Source: Cryptosporangium aurantiacum
GTDB taxonomy: Bacteria > Actinomycetota > Actinomycetes > Mycobacteriales > Cryptosporangiaceae
Direction: 5' to 3'
Assembly (NCBI RefSeq): GCF_900143005.1
Contig: NZ_FRCS01000016.1
Span: forward strand, 96,783 to 160,782
Length of the DNA: 64,000 nucleotides
The notes beneath the pieces were generated by a model that was not told the DNA's origin, searched no databases, and saw only the letters and a list, made by a program, of their open reading frames with translations. The position numbers and the translations under genes are program-made. This document shows, piece by piece, positions 17,633 to 25,493 of the stretch. Numbering within the stretch: position 1 is the first letter of the stretch; the number at the start of each line of letters is the position of its first letter.

Positions 17633-18674
17633 CGGAGTCAAGATACTGATCGTCGGCGCGGGGACCGCGGGGCTGGCCGCCGCACGGACGCTGCACGACT
17701 GGGGCGCCGACGTGCGGGTGGTCGAGCGCGAAGCCAAACCGAGCGTCGACGGCACCGGGATCTTCCTGCCCGGCAACGCGATGCGGGCGCTCGACGACCT
17801 CGGGGTCGCACCGCAGGTGACCGCACGCGGCATCACGGTGGCCCGGCAGCGGATCTCCGACCGGCGTGGCCGGGTGCTGATGGAGATCGACAACGACGAC
17901 CTCTGGGGCGGCGTCGCGCCGTGCGTGGCGGTGCACCGGGTCGACCTGCACGAGGTGCTGCTGGCCGCGGCCAAGAACGTGCCGATCGTCTACGACCGCG
18001 CGCCGATCTCGCTGGTGGACACCGACGACGGGGTGCTGGTCGAGTTCGACGACCGCTCGTCCGATACGTACGACCTGGTGATCGGCGCGGACGGCGTGCA
18101 CTCGACGGTGCGCCGCCTGGCGTTCGGCGACGCGGGGCTGCGGCCGCTCGGCCAGATCGCCGTGCGGTTCGTGGCGACGGTGCCGGATCCCGAGCCGGTC
18201 TGGTCGCTGACGGTGCACGGCCGGGCGGCGTTGCTCACGATCCCGATCGGCGGCGACCGGGTGTACTGCTACAGCGACGGCGTCGTTCCGCTGCCGGCGC
18301 CGCTGGTGGCGACCGCGGGCCCGGCGCACCGGGCGTCGGTGGAGGAGGTCCACCTGGACCGCTGGTCGAACGGCCTGACCGTGCTGATCGGCGACGCCGC
18401 GCACGCCACCGGGCCGAACATGGCGCAGGGGTCGGCGATGGCGGTCGAGGACGCGCTGGTGCTGGCCGATTCGCTCGCGCGGTCCCGGACGATCGCCGAG
18501 GCGCTGGCCCAGCACGAGCGACGTCGCCGGCCGCGAGTGGACCACGTGCGGAAGACCACGAACCGGCGCGACAGCCTGCGGGCGATCCCGGAGGCGGTGC
18601 GCGCGCAGGTCTTCCGCTCGTTCGGTCCGGCGTTGTGGCGCATGCACTACGGCTCGCTGCGCGGTCGTCCCTGA
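17622..18674 (+). CDS. FAD-dependent monooxygenase (PHBH fold)
   Basis: A 350-residue class A flavoprotein monooxygenase. Visible are the dinucleotide motif IVGAGTAGLAAA (10-21), the DG motif DLVIGADGVHS (151-161) and the GD motif GDAAHATGPNMAQG from residue 257. It would hydroxylate or epoxidise a small organic molecule with O2 and NAD(P)H. It is a little shorter than the usual 380-400 residues and lacks a C-terminal extension. The 3' end overlaps the end of the converging WYL regulator by 28 bp. Confidence 0.9.
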   Translation: MHGDGVKILIVGAGTAGLAAARTLHDWGADVRVVEREAKPSVDGTGIFLPGNAMRALDDLGVAPQVTARGITVARQRISDRRGRVLMEIDNDDLWGGVAPCVAVHRVDLHEVLLAAAKNVPIVYDRAPISLVDTDDGVLVEFDDRSSDTYDLVIGADGVHSTVRRLAFGDAGLRPLGQIAVRFVATVPDPEPVWSLTVHGRAALLTIPIGGDRVYCYSDGVVPLPAPLVATAGPAHRASVEEVHLDRWSNGLTVLIGDAAHATGPNMAQGSAMAVEDALVLADSLARSRTIAEALAQHERRRRPRVDHVRKTTNRRDSLRAIPEAVRAQVFRSFGPALWRMHYGSLRGRP

Positions 18675-19630
18675 TCCGGTTCGATCGCCCGGCGGTAGCG
18701 GGCGGCCAGCTGCGCCAGCGCGTCGATCAGTTCGGGGCCGTCGACGACCGTGAAGTCGGCGTCGAGCAGGCCGAGGTAGTGGGCGAGCATCCGCGGGTCG
18801 TCCGAGCCCGGCGTGAACTCGCACCGGCCGGGACCGATCGGGCGCACGTCGACCGGCACCGGGATGCGTTGGCGGACGTAGTCCGCATCGGCGTGGACGA
18901 CGACGCGGGCCCGGTAGTGCCACGGCGCCGCGCCGACGCCCCGGGTCACCCGGGCGGCGATCTCGTCGTCCGGAGGCAACTCGCGCGGCGGAAAGCGCGG
19001 GCCGCCGGGGGTGCGTGGCGTGATCCGGTCGGCCCGGAACGTCCGCCAGTCGGTCCGGTCGGTGTCCCAGGCGAACAGGTACCAGCGACGACGGTCGTGG
19101 ACGAGGCGATACGGCTCGACGTCACGCCGGGATTCGGTGCCGTCGTGGGCCCGGTAGTCGAACCGCAGCCGCTCGTGGTCCCGGCAGGAGCCCGCGATCG
19201 TGGTCAGCACACCCGGGTCGATTGCCGGGCCCACGCCCGGCACCGGTAGTGCGTACTCGCGGAACGCGGCGGCTCGGTGGCGGAGCCGCGGCGGCAGCAT
19301 CTGCTGCACCTTGGTCAGCGCCCGCACCGAGATCTCCTCGATCCCGGCCACCGACCCGCCCGCCGCGGTGCGCAGCCCGACGACGACCGCCACGACCTCG
19401 TCCTCGTCGAGCAGCAGCGGTGGCAGGCTGCCCCCGCTGCCCAGCCGGTATCCCCCGGCGACGCCGGGCCGGGCGTCGACCGGGTACCCGAGGGCGCGCA
19501 GGCGCTCCACGTCCTTGCGGATCGTCCGGGTGGTGACGTCCAGCCGGGTCGCGAGGTCGGCGGCGGTCCAGTCGCGGCGGCTCTGGAGCAACGACAGCAA
19601 CCGCAGCAGGCGTCCGGAGGTTTCCAGCAT
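18647..19630 (-). CDS. WYL-domain transcriptional regulator
   Basis: A 327-residue DeoR/YafY-type regulator: N-terminal winged helix (SGRLLRLLSLLQSRRDWTAA, TTRTIRKDVERLRALGYPV), a central WYL domain with RRWYLFAWDTDRTDWRTFRA, and a C-terminal WCX extension. WYL domains bind ligands or nucleic acids and the HTH usually represses the neighbouring gene. I use the ATG at 19630 because the HTH starts there. It is divergent from the epoxide hydrolase, and a perfect dyad in between is a likely operator. A close relative lies at 21736-22797. Confidence 0.9.
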   Translation of the reverse strand: MLETSGRLLRLLSLLQSRRDWTAADLATRLDVTTRTIRKDVERLRALGYPVDARPGVAGGYRLGSGGSLPPLLLDEDEVVAVVVGLRTAAGGSVAGIEEISVRALTKVQQMLPPRLRHRAAAFREYALPVPGVGPAIDPGVLTTIAGSCRDHERLRFDYRAHDGTESRRDVEPYRLVHDRRRWYLFAWDTDRTDWRTFRADRITPRTPGGPRFPPRELPPDDEIAARVTRGVGAAPWHYRARVVVHADADYVRQRIPVPVDVRPIGPGRCEFTPGSDDPRMLAHYLGLLDADFTVVDGPELIDALAQLAARYRRAIEPDQGRPRSEP

Positions 19631-19640
19631 TCCGCCATTC

Positions 19641-19657
19641 TTCCGCGAATCGCGGAA
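19641..19657. promoter_or_regulatory. perfect dyad operator between WYL regulator and epoxide hydrolase
   Basis: TTCCGCGA A TCGCGGAA: 8-bp arms with one central base, 11 bases upstream of the WYL start and 61 bases upstream of the hydrolase start. Size, symmetry and position suit a dimeric winged-helix regulator acting on both genes. Confidence 0.6.
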
Positions 19658-19717
19658 CGAAGCGTGCCGCAATTGTTCCTAGCGTGGGGTCACCAACGTC
19701 GGACAAGGGAGGCACTA

Positions 19718-20926
19718 ATGGGCGAGGACATCCGACCGTTCCGGATCGCGGTTGCGGACTCCGACCTCGAGAACCTGCAGCTGCGGCTGGCCGGCGCGCG
19801 CTGGCCGGCGGAGTTCTCGGCTGGGCCGGCCGAGTTCTCGGCTGGGCCGGCCGCGCTGGCTGGGCCGGCCGAGCTGGCTGGGCCGGCCGAGCTGGCTGGG
19901 CCGGCGGGGCCGGGCGAGCCGGCGGGCGGGGACCGCGGGATCACCGCGGACCGGCTCCGAGAGCTGGCCGAGTACTGGCGGACGAAGTTCGACTGGCGGG
20001 CAGCCGAGGCGCGGCTCAACCGGTACCCGCAGTTCACGACCGAGATCGACGGTCAGCGCATCCATTTCCTGCACGTCCGGTCCGCGCGCCCGGACGCCAC
20101 GCCGCTGATCCTGACGCACGGCTTCCCGAGCTCCGCGGCGGAGTTCCTCGGCCTGATCGAGGAGCTCTCCCCCGACTTCCACCTGGTCGTGCCCTCGCTG
20201 CCGGGGTACGCGTTCTCGACACCGCTGTCCGGTCCCGGGTGGACACTGTCCCGGACCGCGGCGGCCTGGATCGAGCTGATGCGCCGCCTGGGTTACCAGC
20301 GGTACGGCGTGCACGGCGGCGACATCGGCGCCGGGGTGTCCGGAGCGGTGGCCGCCGCCGACGGTGAGCACGTGATCGGCGTCCACGTGGTGACCGATCC
20401 GCTGACCGCGGCGAACACCGCCACGTTCCTGCCCGGGATGGCCGACCGCCTCAACCCGGACGACCCGGTCGACCGGTTGATCCTCGAGCGTATGGACGCC
20501 TTCCGCCGGGACGGCTCCGGTTACCTGGCGATCCAGAACTCCCGGCCGCGGACGATAGGGTACGGTTTGACCGATTCGCCGCTCTTCCAGCTCGCGTGGA
20601 TCGCGGAGAAGTTCGACGAGTGGACCCGGCTGCCGATCGACGTCGACCAGTTACTCACTACGGTCAGCCTGTACTGGTTCACCGCGTCCGGCGTCACCGC
20701 CGCGCACACCCTCTACGACCAGGCACACTCGTCGGACTGGGGTGGGGCGGCGACCGTGCCGCAGGGTTTCGCGGTGTTCGGCGCCGACGAGACCGTGCGC
20801 CGGCTGCTCCCGGTGCCCGAGGGCACGCACTGGACCGAACACGCGCACGGCGGGCACTTCCCGGCGATGGAGGCACCGGCGGACGTGGCAGCGGACCTGC
20901 GGGCGTTCTTCGGACCGCTGGCCTGA
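19718..20926 (+). CDS. epoxide hydrolase with repetitive linker in the N-terminal domain
   Basis: A 402-residue microsomal-type epoxide hydrolase (EHN domain plus alpha/beta hydrolase), opening epoxides to diols. The oxyanion HGFP is at 134-137, the nucleophile D202 in HGGDIGAGV, and the catalytic His is probably H380 in HGGHFPAMEAP. The ATG follows AAGGGAGG. Residues 31-69 are a low-complexity block of AEFSAGP and AELAGP units in the loop between ARWP and ITADRLRELAEYW, where relatives have a short non-repetitive turn. A flavin monooxygenase is encoded just upstream, so an epoxidation-hydrolysis pair is possible. Confidence 0.92.
   Translation: MGEDIRPFRIAVADSDLENLQLRLAGARWPAEFSAGPAEFSAGPAALAGPAELAGPAELAGPAGPGEPAGGDRGITADRLRELAEYWRTKFDWRAAEARLNRYPQFTTEIDGQRIHFLHVRSARPDATPLILTHGFPSSAAEFLGLIEELSPDFHLVVPSLPGYAFSTPLSGPGWTLSRTAAAWIELMRRLGYQRYGVHGGDIGAGVSGAVAAADGEHVIGVHVVTDPLTAANTATFLPGMADRLNPDDPVDRLILERMDAFRRDGSGYLAIQNSRPRTIGYGLTDSPLFQLAWIAEKFDEWTRLPIDVDQLLTTVSLYWFTASGVTAAHTLYDQAHSSDWGGAATVPQGFAVFGADETVRRLLPVPEGTHWTEHAHGGHFPAMEAPADVAADLRAFFGPLA
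19808..19924 (+). repeat. in-frame 21/18-bp repeat inside epoxide hydrolase
   Basis: Two 21-bp units (AEFSAGP) are followed by three 18-bp units (A[AE]LAGP) and a degenerate tail. All keep the reading frame. The DNA core GCTGGGCCGGCC is shared with the repeat fields further downstream. Confidence 0.85.
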
Positions 20927-20998
20927 TACCGCGGTGACCGGCACCGGGGCCCGTTCCTGGCCGGGCTCGACCGGCCGGCGCCGGGGCCGGCCGGGGCC

Positions 20999-21206
20999 AG
21001 CCAGTACCGGCGCCAGCCAGTACCGGCGCCAGCCAGTACCGGCGCCAGCCAGTACCGGCGCCAGCCAGTACCGGCGCCAGCCAGTACCGGCGCCAGCCAG
21101 TACCGGCGCCAGCCAGTACCGGCGCCAGCCAGTACCGGCGCCAGCCAGTACCGGCGCCAGCCAGTACCGGGGCCAGCCAGTACCGGGGCCAGCCAGTACC
21201 GGGGCC
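20999..21206. repeat. 13 x 16-bp tandem repeat between converging genes
   Basis: Thirteen head-to-tail copies of AGCCAGTACCGGCGCC. The last three units carry GGGGCC instead of the palindromic GGCGCC; otherwise the copies are identical. The period is not a multiple of 3, so translations across it are frame artefacts. It fills most of the 305-bp gap between the hydrolase stop and the VOC protein stop. No other feature was seen in that gap. Confidence 0.93.
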
Positions 21207-21231
21207 GGCCGGTGCCGGTCGTGGCGGGTTC

Positions 21232-21642
21232 TCAGGCGAGGACGTCGAGCACCCAGACGACACCGAACCGGTCGGTGAGCATCCCGTAGAGGGAAGCCCA
21301 TCCGGCCGGACCGAGGTCCTGGACGATCGTGGCACCCTCGGAGAGCCCCTTCCAATAGCCGCGGATCTCCTCGGTCGACGTGCCGCGGACCGACACGAAG
21401 AACGCGTTCCGGCCCGGCTCCCACGGCATCCGGCCCGGAACGTCGTAGGCCATGACGTGGAAGCCGGCCTCGCCCTGGACCTGGCCCCACATGATCTGGT
21501 CGGCTTCGGCGGGGTCCTGCGCGGCGTGGGCGTCGGCGTAGCTGACCAGCGCGATCTCGCCGCCGAAGACCGACTGGTAGAACTCCAGCGCCGCGCGGGC
21601 GTCGCCACGGAAGTTGAGGTGGGTGGTGGTGGTCACGGCCAT
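21232..21642 (-). CDS. VOC superfamily (glyoxalase/PhnB-like) protein
   Basis: A 136-residue protein with the PhnB/YjdN-type N-terminus THLNFRGDARAALEFYQSVF and paired beta-alpha-beta-beta-beta modules ending in GMLTDRFGVVWVLDV. These act as metal-dependent isomerases, dioxygenases or resistance proteins; many are of unknown role. ATG 21642 has GAAGGAG upstream. Divergent from the second WYL regulator and probably controlled by it. Confidence 0.87.
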   Translation of the reverse strand: MAVTTTTHLNFRGDARAALEFYQSVFGGEIALVSYADAHAAQDPAEADQIMWGQVQGEAGFHVMAYDVPGRMPWEPGRNAFFVSVRGTSTEEIRGYWKGLSEGATIVQDLGPAGWASLYGMLTDRFGVVWVLDVLA

Positions 21643-21735
21643 GGCCGGCTCCTTCGTCGTTGCGGTGTGTCGGTAGCGACTCTCGCGAGAGAAGAGGCCA
21701 GCTTGTGTCCGCTACTGCAGGCAGAATCTGATGTC

Positions 21736-22797
21736 GTGCATCACACGTCCGCGCGACTGCTCGCGCTGCTCTCGCTCCTGCAGGCCCGGCGCGACTGGCC
21801 CGGCCAGCTGCTCGCCGAGCGGTTGGACGTCAGCCCGCGGACCGTCCGCCGGGACGTCGACCGGCTACGCGAGCTCGGCTACCCGATCCGCGCGATCAAG
21901 GGCCCGGACGGCGGTTACCGGCTCGACGCGGGGTCGCAACTACCGCCCCTGCTGTTCGACGACGACCAAGCCGTGGCGGTCGCGGTCGCGCTACGTCTCG
22001 CCGTGACCGCCGGAGCCGGCATCGAAGACGACGCCGCCCGGGCGCTGAGCACGATCCGGCAGGTCATGCCTGCTCGGCTCCGGCACCGCATCGACGCGCT
22101 CCAGGTCACACCGGTCGCGTGGAGCGGAGCGCCGCAGGCCGACAGCGGGGTGCTGTTGGCGTTGAGCGCCGCGATCCGCGCGGGCGAGGTACTGCGTTTC
22201 GACTACGCGTCCGAGGGGGCGCCGTCGCAAGCCGCGAACGGGGCGCAGCCCCAGGGCGCACCACCGCGGGCCGCGCTGCGGTCGGGCGCGCAGACGTTGG
22301 GTGCCGCAACCGGGGCGCCGCGCCGGGCGGAGCCGCATCACCTCGTCGCCCGCCGAGGCCGCTGGTACCTCGTCGCCTGGGACCTCGACCGAGCAGACTG
22401 GCGCACGTTCCGCGCCGACCGCATCACCCCCCGCACGCCCACCGGCCCCCGATTCGCACCGCGGGACGTACCCGGCGGTGACGTGGCCGCGTTCGTGACC
22501 GCCCGTTTCCGCGGGTCAGACGTCCGCGACGGCACCGGCGAACCGAACGGCTGGCCGTGCGTCGGCGAGGTCGTACTCGCCAAACCCGCCGCCGAAGTCT
22601 CCCGCTTCGCCGGCGACGGCGTCGTCGAGGATCTCGGACCGGACCGCTGCCGGCTCGTCCTCGGGTCGTGGTCATGGACCGGCCTGGCCGCGGCCCTCGG
22701 GCGGTTCGACGCCGACGTCGAGGTCGTCGGCCCGCCCGAACTCAGGGCAGCGTTCGCGGACCTGTCGCGCCGCTACGCCGCCGCAGCCGCCCGCTGA
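21736..22797 (+). CDS. WYL-domain transcriptional regulator with inserted linker
   Basis: A 353-residue paralogue of the regulator at 18647-19630, with HTH (SARLLALLSLLQARRDWPGQ), WYL domain (RGRWYLVAWDLDRADWRTFR) and WCX tail. I start it at the GTG at 21736 because the HTH begins there in both paralogues; the reading frame is open further upstream but antisense to the VOC gene. Between LRFDYA and EPHHLVAR there is an Ala/Gly/Pro/Gln-rich insert of about 40 residues (22209-22329) that the first paralogue lacks. Divergent from the VOC gene with about 90 bp between starts. Confidence 0.88.
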   Translation: MHHTSARLLALLSLLQARRDWPGQLLAERLDVSPRTVRRDVDRLRELGYPIRAIKGPDGGYRLDAGSQLPPLLFDDDQAVAVAVALRLAVTAGAGIEDDAARALSTIRQVMPARLRHRIDALQVTPVAWSGAPQADSGVLLALSAAIRAGEVLRFDYASEGAPSQAANGAQPQGAPPRAALRSGAQTLGAATGAPRRAEPHHLVARRGRWYLVAWDLDRADWRTFRADRITPRTPTGPRFAPRDVPGGDVAAFVTARFRGSDVRDGTGEPNGWPCVGEVVLAKPAAEVSRFAGDGVVEDLGPDRCRLVLGSWSWTGLAAALGRFDADVEVVGPPELRAAFADLSRRYAAAAAR

Positions 22798-22812
22798 GGG
22801 GCTGCCCTCAGC
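22793..22812 (+). terminator. hairpin terminator of WYL regulator
   Basis: GCTGAGGG, loop GCTG, CCCTCAGC: a perfect 8-bp stem that includes the TGA stop codon. No U-tract follows. Confidence 0.6.
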
Positions 22813-23003
22813 TCGGCGCAGGGTCCGGAGCCTGGACCCGGACGGCGGCATAGGTGCCGTCCACAGGAGACCGCGTTCGATATCGGAGGCGCAGCACCTG
22901 GGCGCAGCCGCCGGCCCCGAAACAGTCAGGTATGGACTCCGATCTGCCCGCAGCGCATCGTCAGAGACGAGCATCAGGGCCGGGCAAGCCGTGAGGGCCG
23001 AAC

Positions 23004-23267
23004 ATGGCGAAGCGTGACGGCGCGGTCCCCAGGGCAGCGGTCAGCGCGCTTCTCCTCCCGCGACTACCGCGCGTTCTGACCGAGCCGTATCGGTCGTCAG
23101 TCATCCCCCGACTCGACAACCGCGTCGAAATGGCCTTCACCGGCGATGAGGTCAGGGTGCGGGACTCCCGACAGGCTTCGGACGGAGCGGCGCTCGCCTT
23201 CCCGATCGACGCATGGAATGACTTCACCGAAGCGATGAAGGCGGGCCAGGTCGACCCGCCAAAGTAG
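23004..23267 (+). CDS. DUF397-like small protein
   Basis: An 87-residue protein whose C-terminal half matches the DUF397 pattern: VEMAFTGDEVRVRDSRQ, then GAALAFPIDAWNDF and a closing KAGQVD. DUF397 proteins are specific to actinomycetes, usually sit beside an XRE regulator and form pairs with it; none is adjacent here. The first 40 residues do not match the family's usual WRKSSYS start, so the N-terminus may be altered or the true start may be at a later codon. Confidence 0.7.
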   Translation: MAKRDGAVPRAAVSALLLPRLPRVLTEPYRSSVIPRLDNRVEMAFTGDEVRVRDSRQASDGAALAFPIDAWNDFTEAMKAGQVDPPK

Positions 23268-23289
23268 ACACCAGCCCTCGGCTGGCACC

Positions 23290-23400
23290 GTCACCCGAGC
23301 ACACGCCTATGCACCCGGCGACGACACGGCCTCGCGCGTGGCCAGCAAGGTCATACTCGCCAATCCGCCGGCGGCGGTGCCCGGTCGCGCAGCCGACACA
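23290..23400 (+). pseudogene. fragment of a WYL regulator
   Basis: The stretch GCCAGCAAGGTCATACTCGC and its downstream sequence read ASKVILANPPAAV, matching VGEVVLAKPAAEV of the WYL regulator at 21736-22797 in both protein and DNA. It has no start, HTH or WYL core and is too short to be a gene. Interpreted as a decayed relative of that gene. Confidence 0.5.
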
Positions 23401-23427
23401 TCCCCTGCGCGCGCCGATGCGGCCCCT

Positions 23428-23433
23428 TAGCGT
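23428..23433 (+). promoter_or_regulatory. -10 box of small membrane protein (leaderless)
   Basis: TAGCGT lies 6 bases before the ATG at 23440; no Shine-Dalgarno sequence. Confidence 0.4.
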
Positions 23434-23439
23434 GCGGCC

Positions 23440-23682
23440 ATGACCGAACCGCACGGCCGCGACGAGCACGAGCCTTCCACCCCCGACCACCAGCAGCCGG
23501 GCTTCGGTCCGACACCGCACCCCTACCCGTACAAGCCCGGGTCCGACCTCGACGACGGATTCGACGGACGCCGGAACGCGGGACCGACGAAGTACAGCGG
23601 CCTCCAGCTCGCTCTCATGGTCGGTGGTGCGTTCGTGGCGATGCTCCTCCTCGTCGGCCTCATGACCGTGACGATGGGTTGA
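23440..23682 (+). CDS. small single-pass membrane protein, unknown function
   Basis: 80 residues: a hydrophilic, Pro/His/Asp-rich N-terminal half (HEPSTPDHQQPGFG, HPYPYKPG) and one C-terminal transmembrane segment (LALMVGGAFVAMLLLVGL). No family recognised. Tail-anchored small proteins of this type are common in actinomycetes and lie beside unrelated genes. The coding call rests on third-position GC, the membrane segment and the leaderless promoter. Confidence 0.65.
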   Translation: MTEPHGRDEHEPSTPDHQQPGFGPTPHPYPYKPGSDLDDGFDGRRNAGPTKYSGLQLALMVGGAFVAMLLLVGLMTVTMG

Positions 23683-23849
23683 GGCCGAGGTCCTTGTCCG
23701 ACAGAGAGCGCCCGAACAGGGCCTGCGTGGTTGCACCGGATCCGCGTGCCGACGATGTGTCGCAGTAGCCGCGCCTCCTCGGCCGAGGACCTACCTGCTC
23801 GTTAAGGGTAGATCGACCGGTTATCGACCGCATCGCGCTGTGGGGGACG

Positions 23850-23999
23850 ATGACCAAAGACCGATGGATTACTCGATGTGTAGTGCTCCCTCTGACGGCG
23901 GTAGCGCTGGTAGGTCCCGCGTCTATCGCGAACGCCGATCCGGGCAGCGGCGGGCCGACAGTCGGCAACGTTGACTCTGGCGCGGTGTGCGGCGACTAA
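23850..23999 (+). CDS. small secreted protein, unknown function
   Basis: 49 residues beginning MTKDRWITRCVVLPLTAVAL, a clear signal peptide (positive start, hydrophobic core), with probable signal peptidase cleavage after SIANA. The mature part would be about 23 residues, DPGSGG and onward, ending in CGD. GGGGG lies 4-8 bases before the ATG, and a strong hairpin follows the stop by 19 bp. No family recognised. The two Cys (one in the signal, one near the end) do not form a lipobox. Confidence 0.6.
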   Translation: MTKDRWITRCVVLPLTAVALVGPASIANADPGSGGPTVGNVDSGAVCGD

Positions 24000-24018
24000 C
24001 CTGGTCGCCATTCGCGGT

Positions 24019-24048
24019 GGAGCCCGCCGTAAGAGTCCGGCGGGCTCC
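24019..24048 (+). terminator. hairpin terminator after small secreted protein
   Basis: Perfect 11-bp stem (24019-24029 with 24038-24048) and 8-nt loop, 19 bp after the TAA. No U-tract. Confidence 0.7.
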
Positions 24049-24230
24049 GTCAACTCGTCAGTGACCTGCGAAGATCGCCGGTCTTGTAGCTGCGGGTCTC
24101 GCGCGTCGTTATCAGCGCTCCTCGACTATGCGGCCGGCTGCGCCGACGGCCGGACTCCAGGAGCGCCGACACATCGCTCCCGGGCTGATCGCCTCTGCCC
24201 CGCGCTGAGCCACATGCAATCCGGCGACGC

Positions 24231-24485
24231 CAGTGCGGCCCCGGCCAGCTCGGCCAACACGGCCCGACCAGCACGGCCAGCTCGGCCCGGCAAACACCGC
24301 CCGGCCAGCACCGCCCGGCCAGCACGGCTCGGCAGCACGGCCAGCACAGCCCGGCCAGCTCGGCCCGGCCAACACCGCCCGGCCAGCACGGCTCGGCAGC
24401 ACGGCCAGCACAGCCCGGCCAACACCGCCTGGCCAGCGCGGCTCGGCAGCACGGCCAGCACCACCCGGCCAGCACGGCCCGGCTC
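24231..24485. repeat. GC-rich degenerate repeat field (CGGCCAGCACGG type)
   Basis: About 255 bp built from CCGGCCAGC, ACGGCTCGGCAGCACGG and related words. A block starting GGCTCGGCAGCACGGCCAGC recurs at 24326, 24390 and 24440 (64 and 50 bp apart). Both strands are open in several frames because of the base composition, but translations are only Ala/Pro/Gly/Arg-rich runs, so I treat it as non-coding. It lies between the small secreted gene and the pRiA4b-like gene. Confidence 0.8.
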
Positions 24486-24626
24486 GGGGCTGTCGGTGTA
24501 TGCCTGGAGGGTGTCCAGCCGGGACAGTGAACGTGTCCCGCGGGGCGACGCGCGGACCGCCGGACTACGTGACTGACGGTAGGCTGTCGGCCGCCGTCGA
24601 CGGTTGATCGGAAAGGGCGAGAGCCG

Positions 24627-25175
24627 GTGGCCCGCACCTGGTTGTCGATCCGCGTGGAGCTGGTCTCCGGCCGCGGGGTAGAGCCGTGGCCGCGTCCCGG
24701 CCGGATCTTCGCAGCGGCCAGGTCGCACACTTTCGAGCAGCTCGCCGATGCGATCGACACCGCGTTCGCCCGCTGGGACCTGGCCCACATGCACATGTTC
24801 ACCCTCGCCGACAGCACCGAGATCACCACGCTCGATCTCTGGGACGGCGACGAGCCCGAGGGCAGCCTGGACAGCGCCCGGACGAAGCTGAGCCGACTCA
24901 CACTCGGCGAACAGTTCGCCTACCTGTTCGACTTCGGCGACGACTGGGCCCACCTGTGCACCGTCGCCGCCACGAAGATCGACCCACTCGACCACATCGG
25001 CGCCGTCCCACCCATTCCGCTGCCGTACTTCGGCTGGGGCGACCTACCCGATCAGTACGGACGACGCTGGGACGAAGACGACGGCGAATCATCGCCGCCG
25101 AAGCGGCCCGCCCAGCCGCTAGCCGACCTCCCACCGATCCTGCCCTGGTGGGGACCTCGCCAACGCGGCCAGTAA
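24627..25175 (+). CDS. plasmid pRiA4b ORF-3-like protein
   Basis: A 182-residue protein with the family signature of a beta-grasp-like domain: TWLSIRVELV, HTFEQLADAIDTAF, LGEQFAYLFDFGDDWAHLCTV. Members are found on plasmids, in IS1096-type elements and free in actinobacterial chromosomes; their biochemical role is not known. Start is GTG at 24627 after a purine-rich GGAAAGGGCGAGAG. The C-terminal 50 residues are Pro- and acid-rich. It stands alone between two repeat fields. Confidence 0.83.
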   Translation: MARTWLSIRVELVSGRGVEPWPRPGRIFAAARSHTFEQLADAIDTAFARWDLAHMHMFTLADSTEITTLDLWDGDEPEGSLDSARTKLSRLTLGEQFAYLFDFGDDWAHLCTVAATKIDPLDHIGAVPPIPLPYFGWGDLPDQYGRRWDEDDGESSPPKRPAQPLADLPPILPWWGPRQRGQ

Positions 25176-25274
25176 GCACCACCTCTCCCCGCGGTACGGC
25201 GAGCTGAGCACGTCCGTGTGTACCTACCTGGGCACGTCACCAGTACGCCGACAGGGGCGCCCGTGCGACTCGGC

Positions 25275-25425
25275 CAGCGCGGCCCGGCTGGCTTGAGGAC
25301 CCCAGTGCAGCCCGGCGGGCTCGGCGTGCGCGGCGGGCTCGGCGCGTCGGCAGCTCGGCGTGCTCGGCGGGCTCGGCGCGTCGGCGGCTCGGTGGGCGCG
25401 GCGGCTCGGTGGGCATCCCGGCATC
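25275..25425. repeat. GC-rich degenerate repeat field (GGCGGGCTCGGCG type)
   Basis: Repeated words GGCGGGCTCGGCG, CGTCGGC[AG]GCTCGG and GGCTCGGTGGGC over about 150 bp, in the gap of 318 bp between the converging pRiA4b-like and HNH genes. No gene seen there. Confidence 0.75.
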
Positions 25426-25493
25426 CGGCGTCCCGGCATGCCTGAGCGCCGGGCGGCGGGGGTGGCGCCCGGCTGTTTTGGCTGTTGGGGTCG

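Noticed and set aside
20999..21206. CRISPR array
   Set aside because: Units are directly adjacent with no unique spacers, and no cas genes are present.
20742..21490. Long open frames through the 16-bp repeat on both strands
   Set aside because: A 16-bp period lets every frame run open when the unit lacks stops; the peptides are periodic and lack starts. They also overlap confirmed genes.
21457..21735. N-terminal extension of the second WYL regulator
   Set aside because: It is antisense to the VOC gene and absent from the paralogue; the HTH starts at GTG 21736.
24050..24995. Minus-strand open frames rich in Trp, Cys and Gly
   Set aside because: They are translations of the repeat field, change frame with unit length, and continue antisense through the pRiA4b-like gene.
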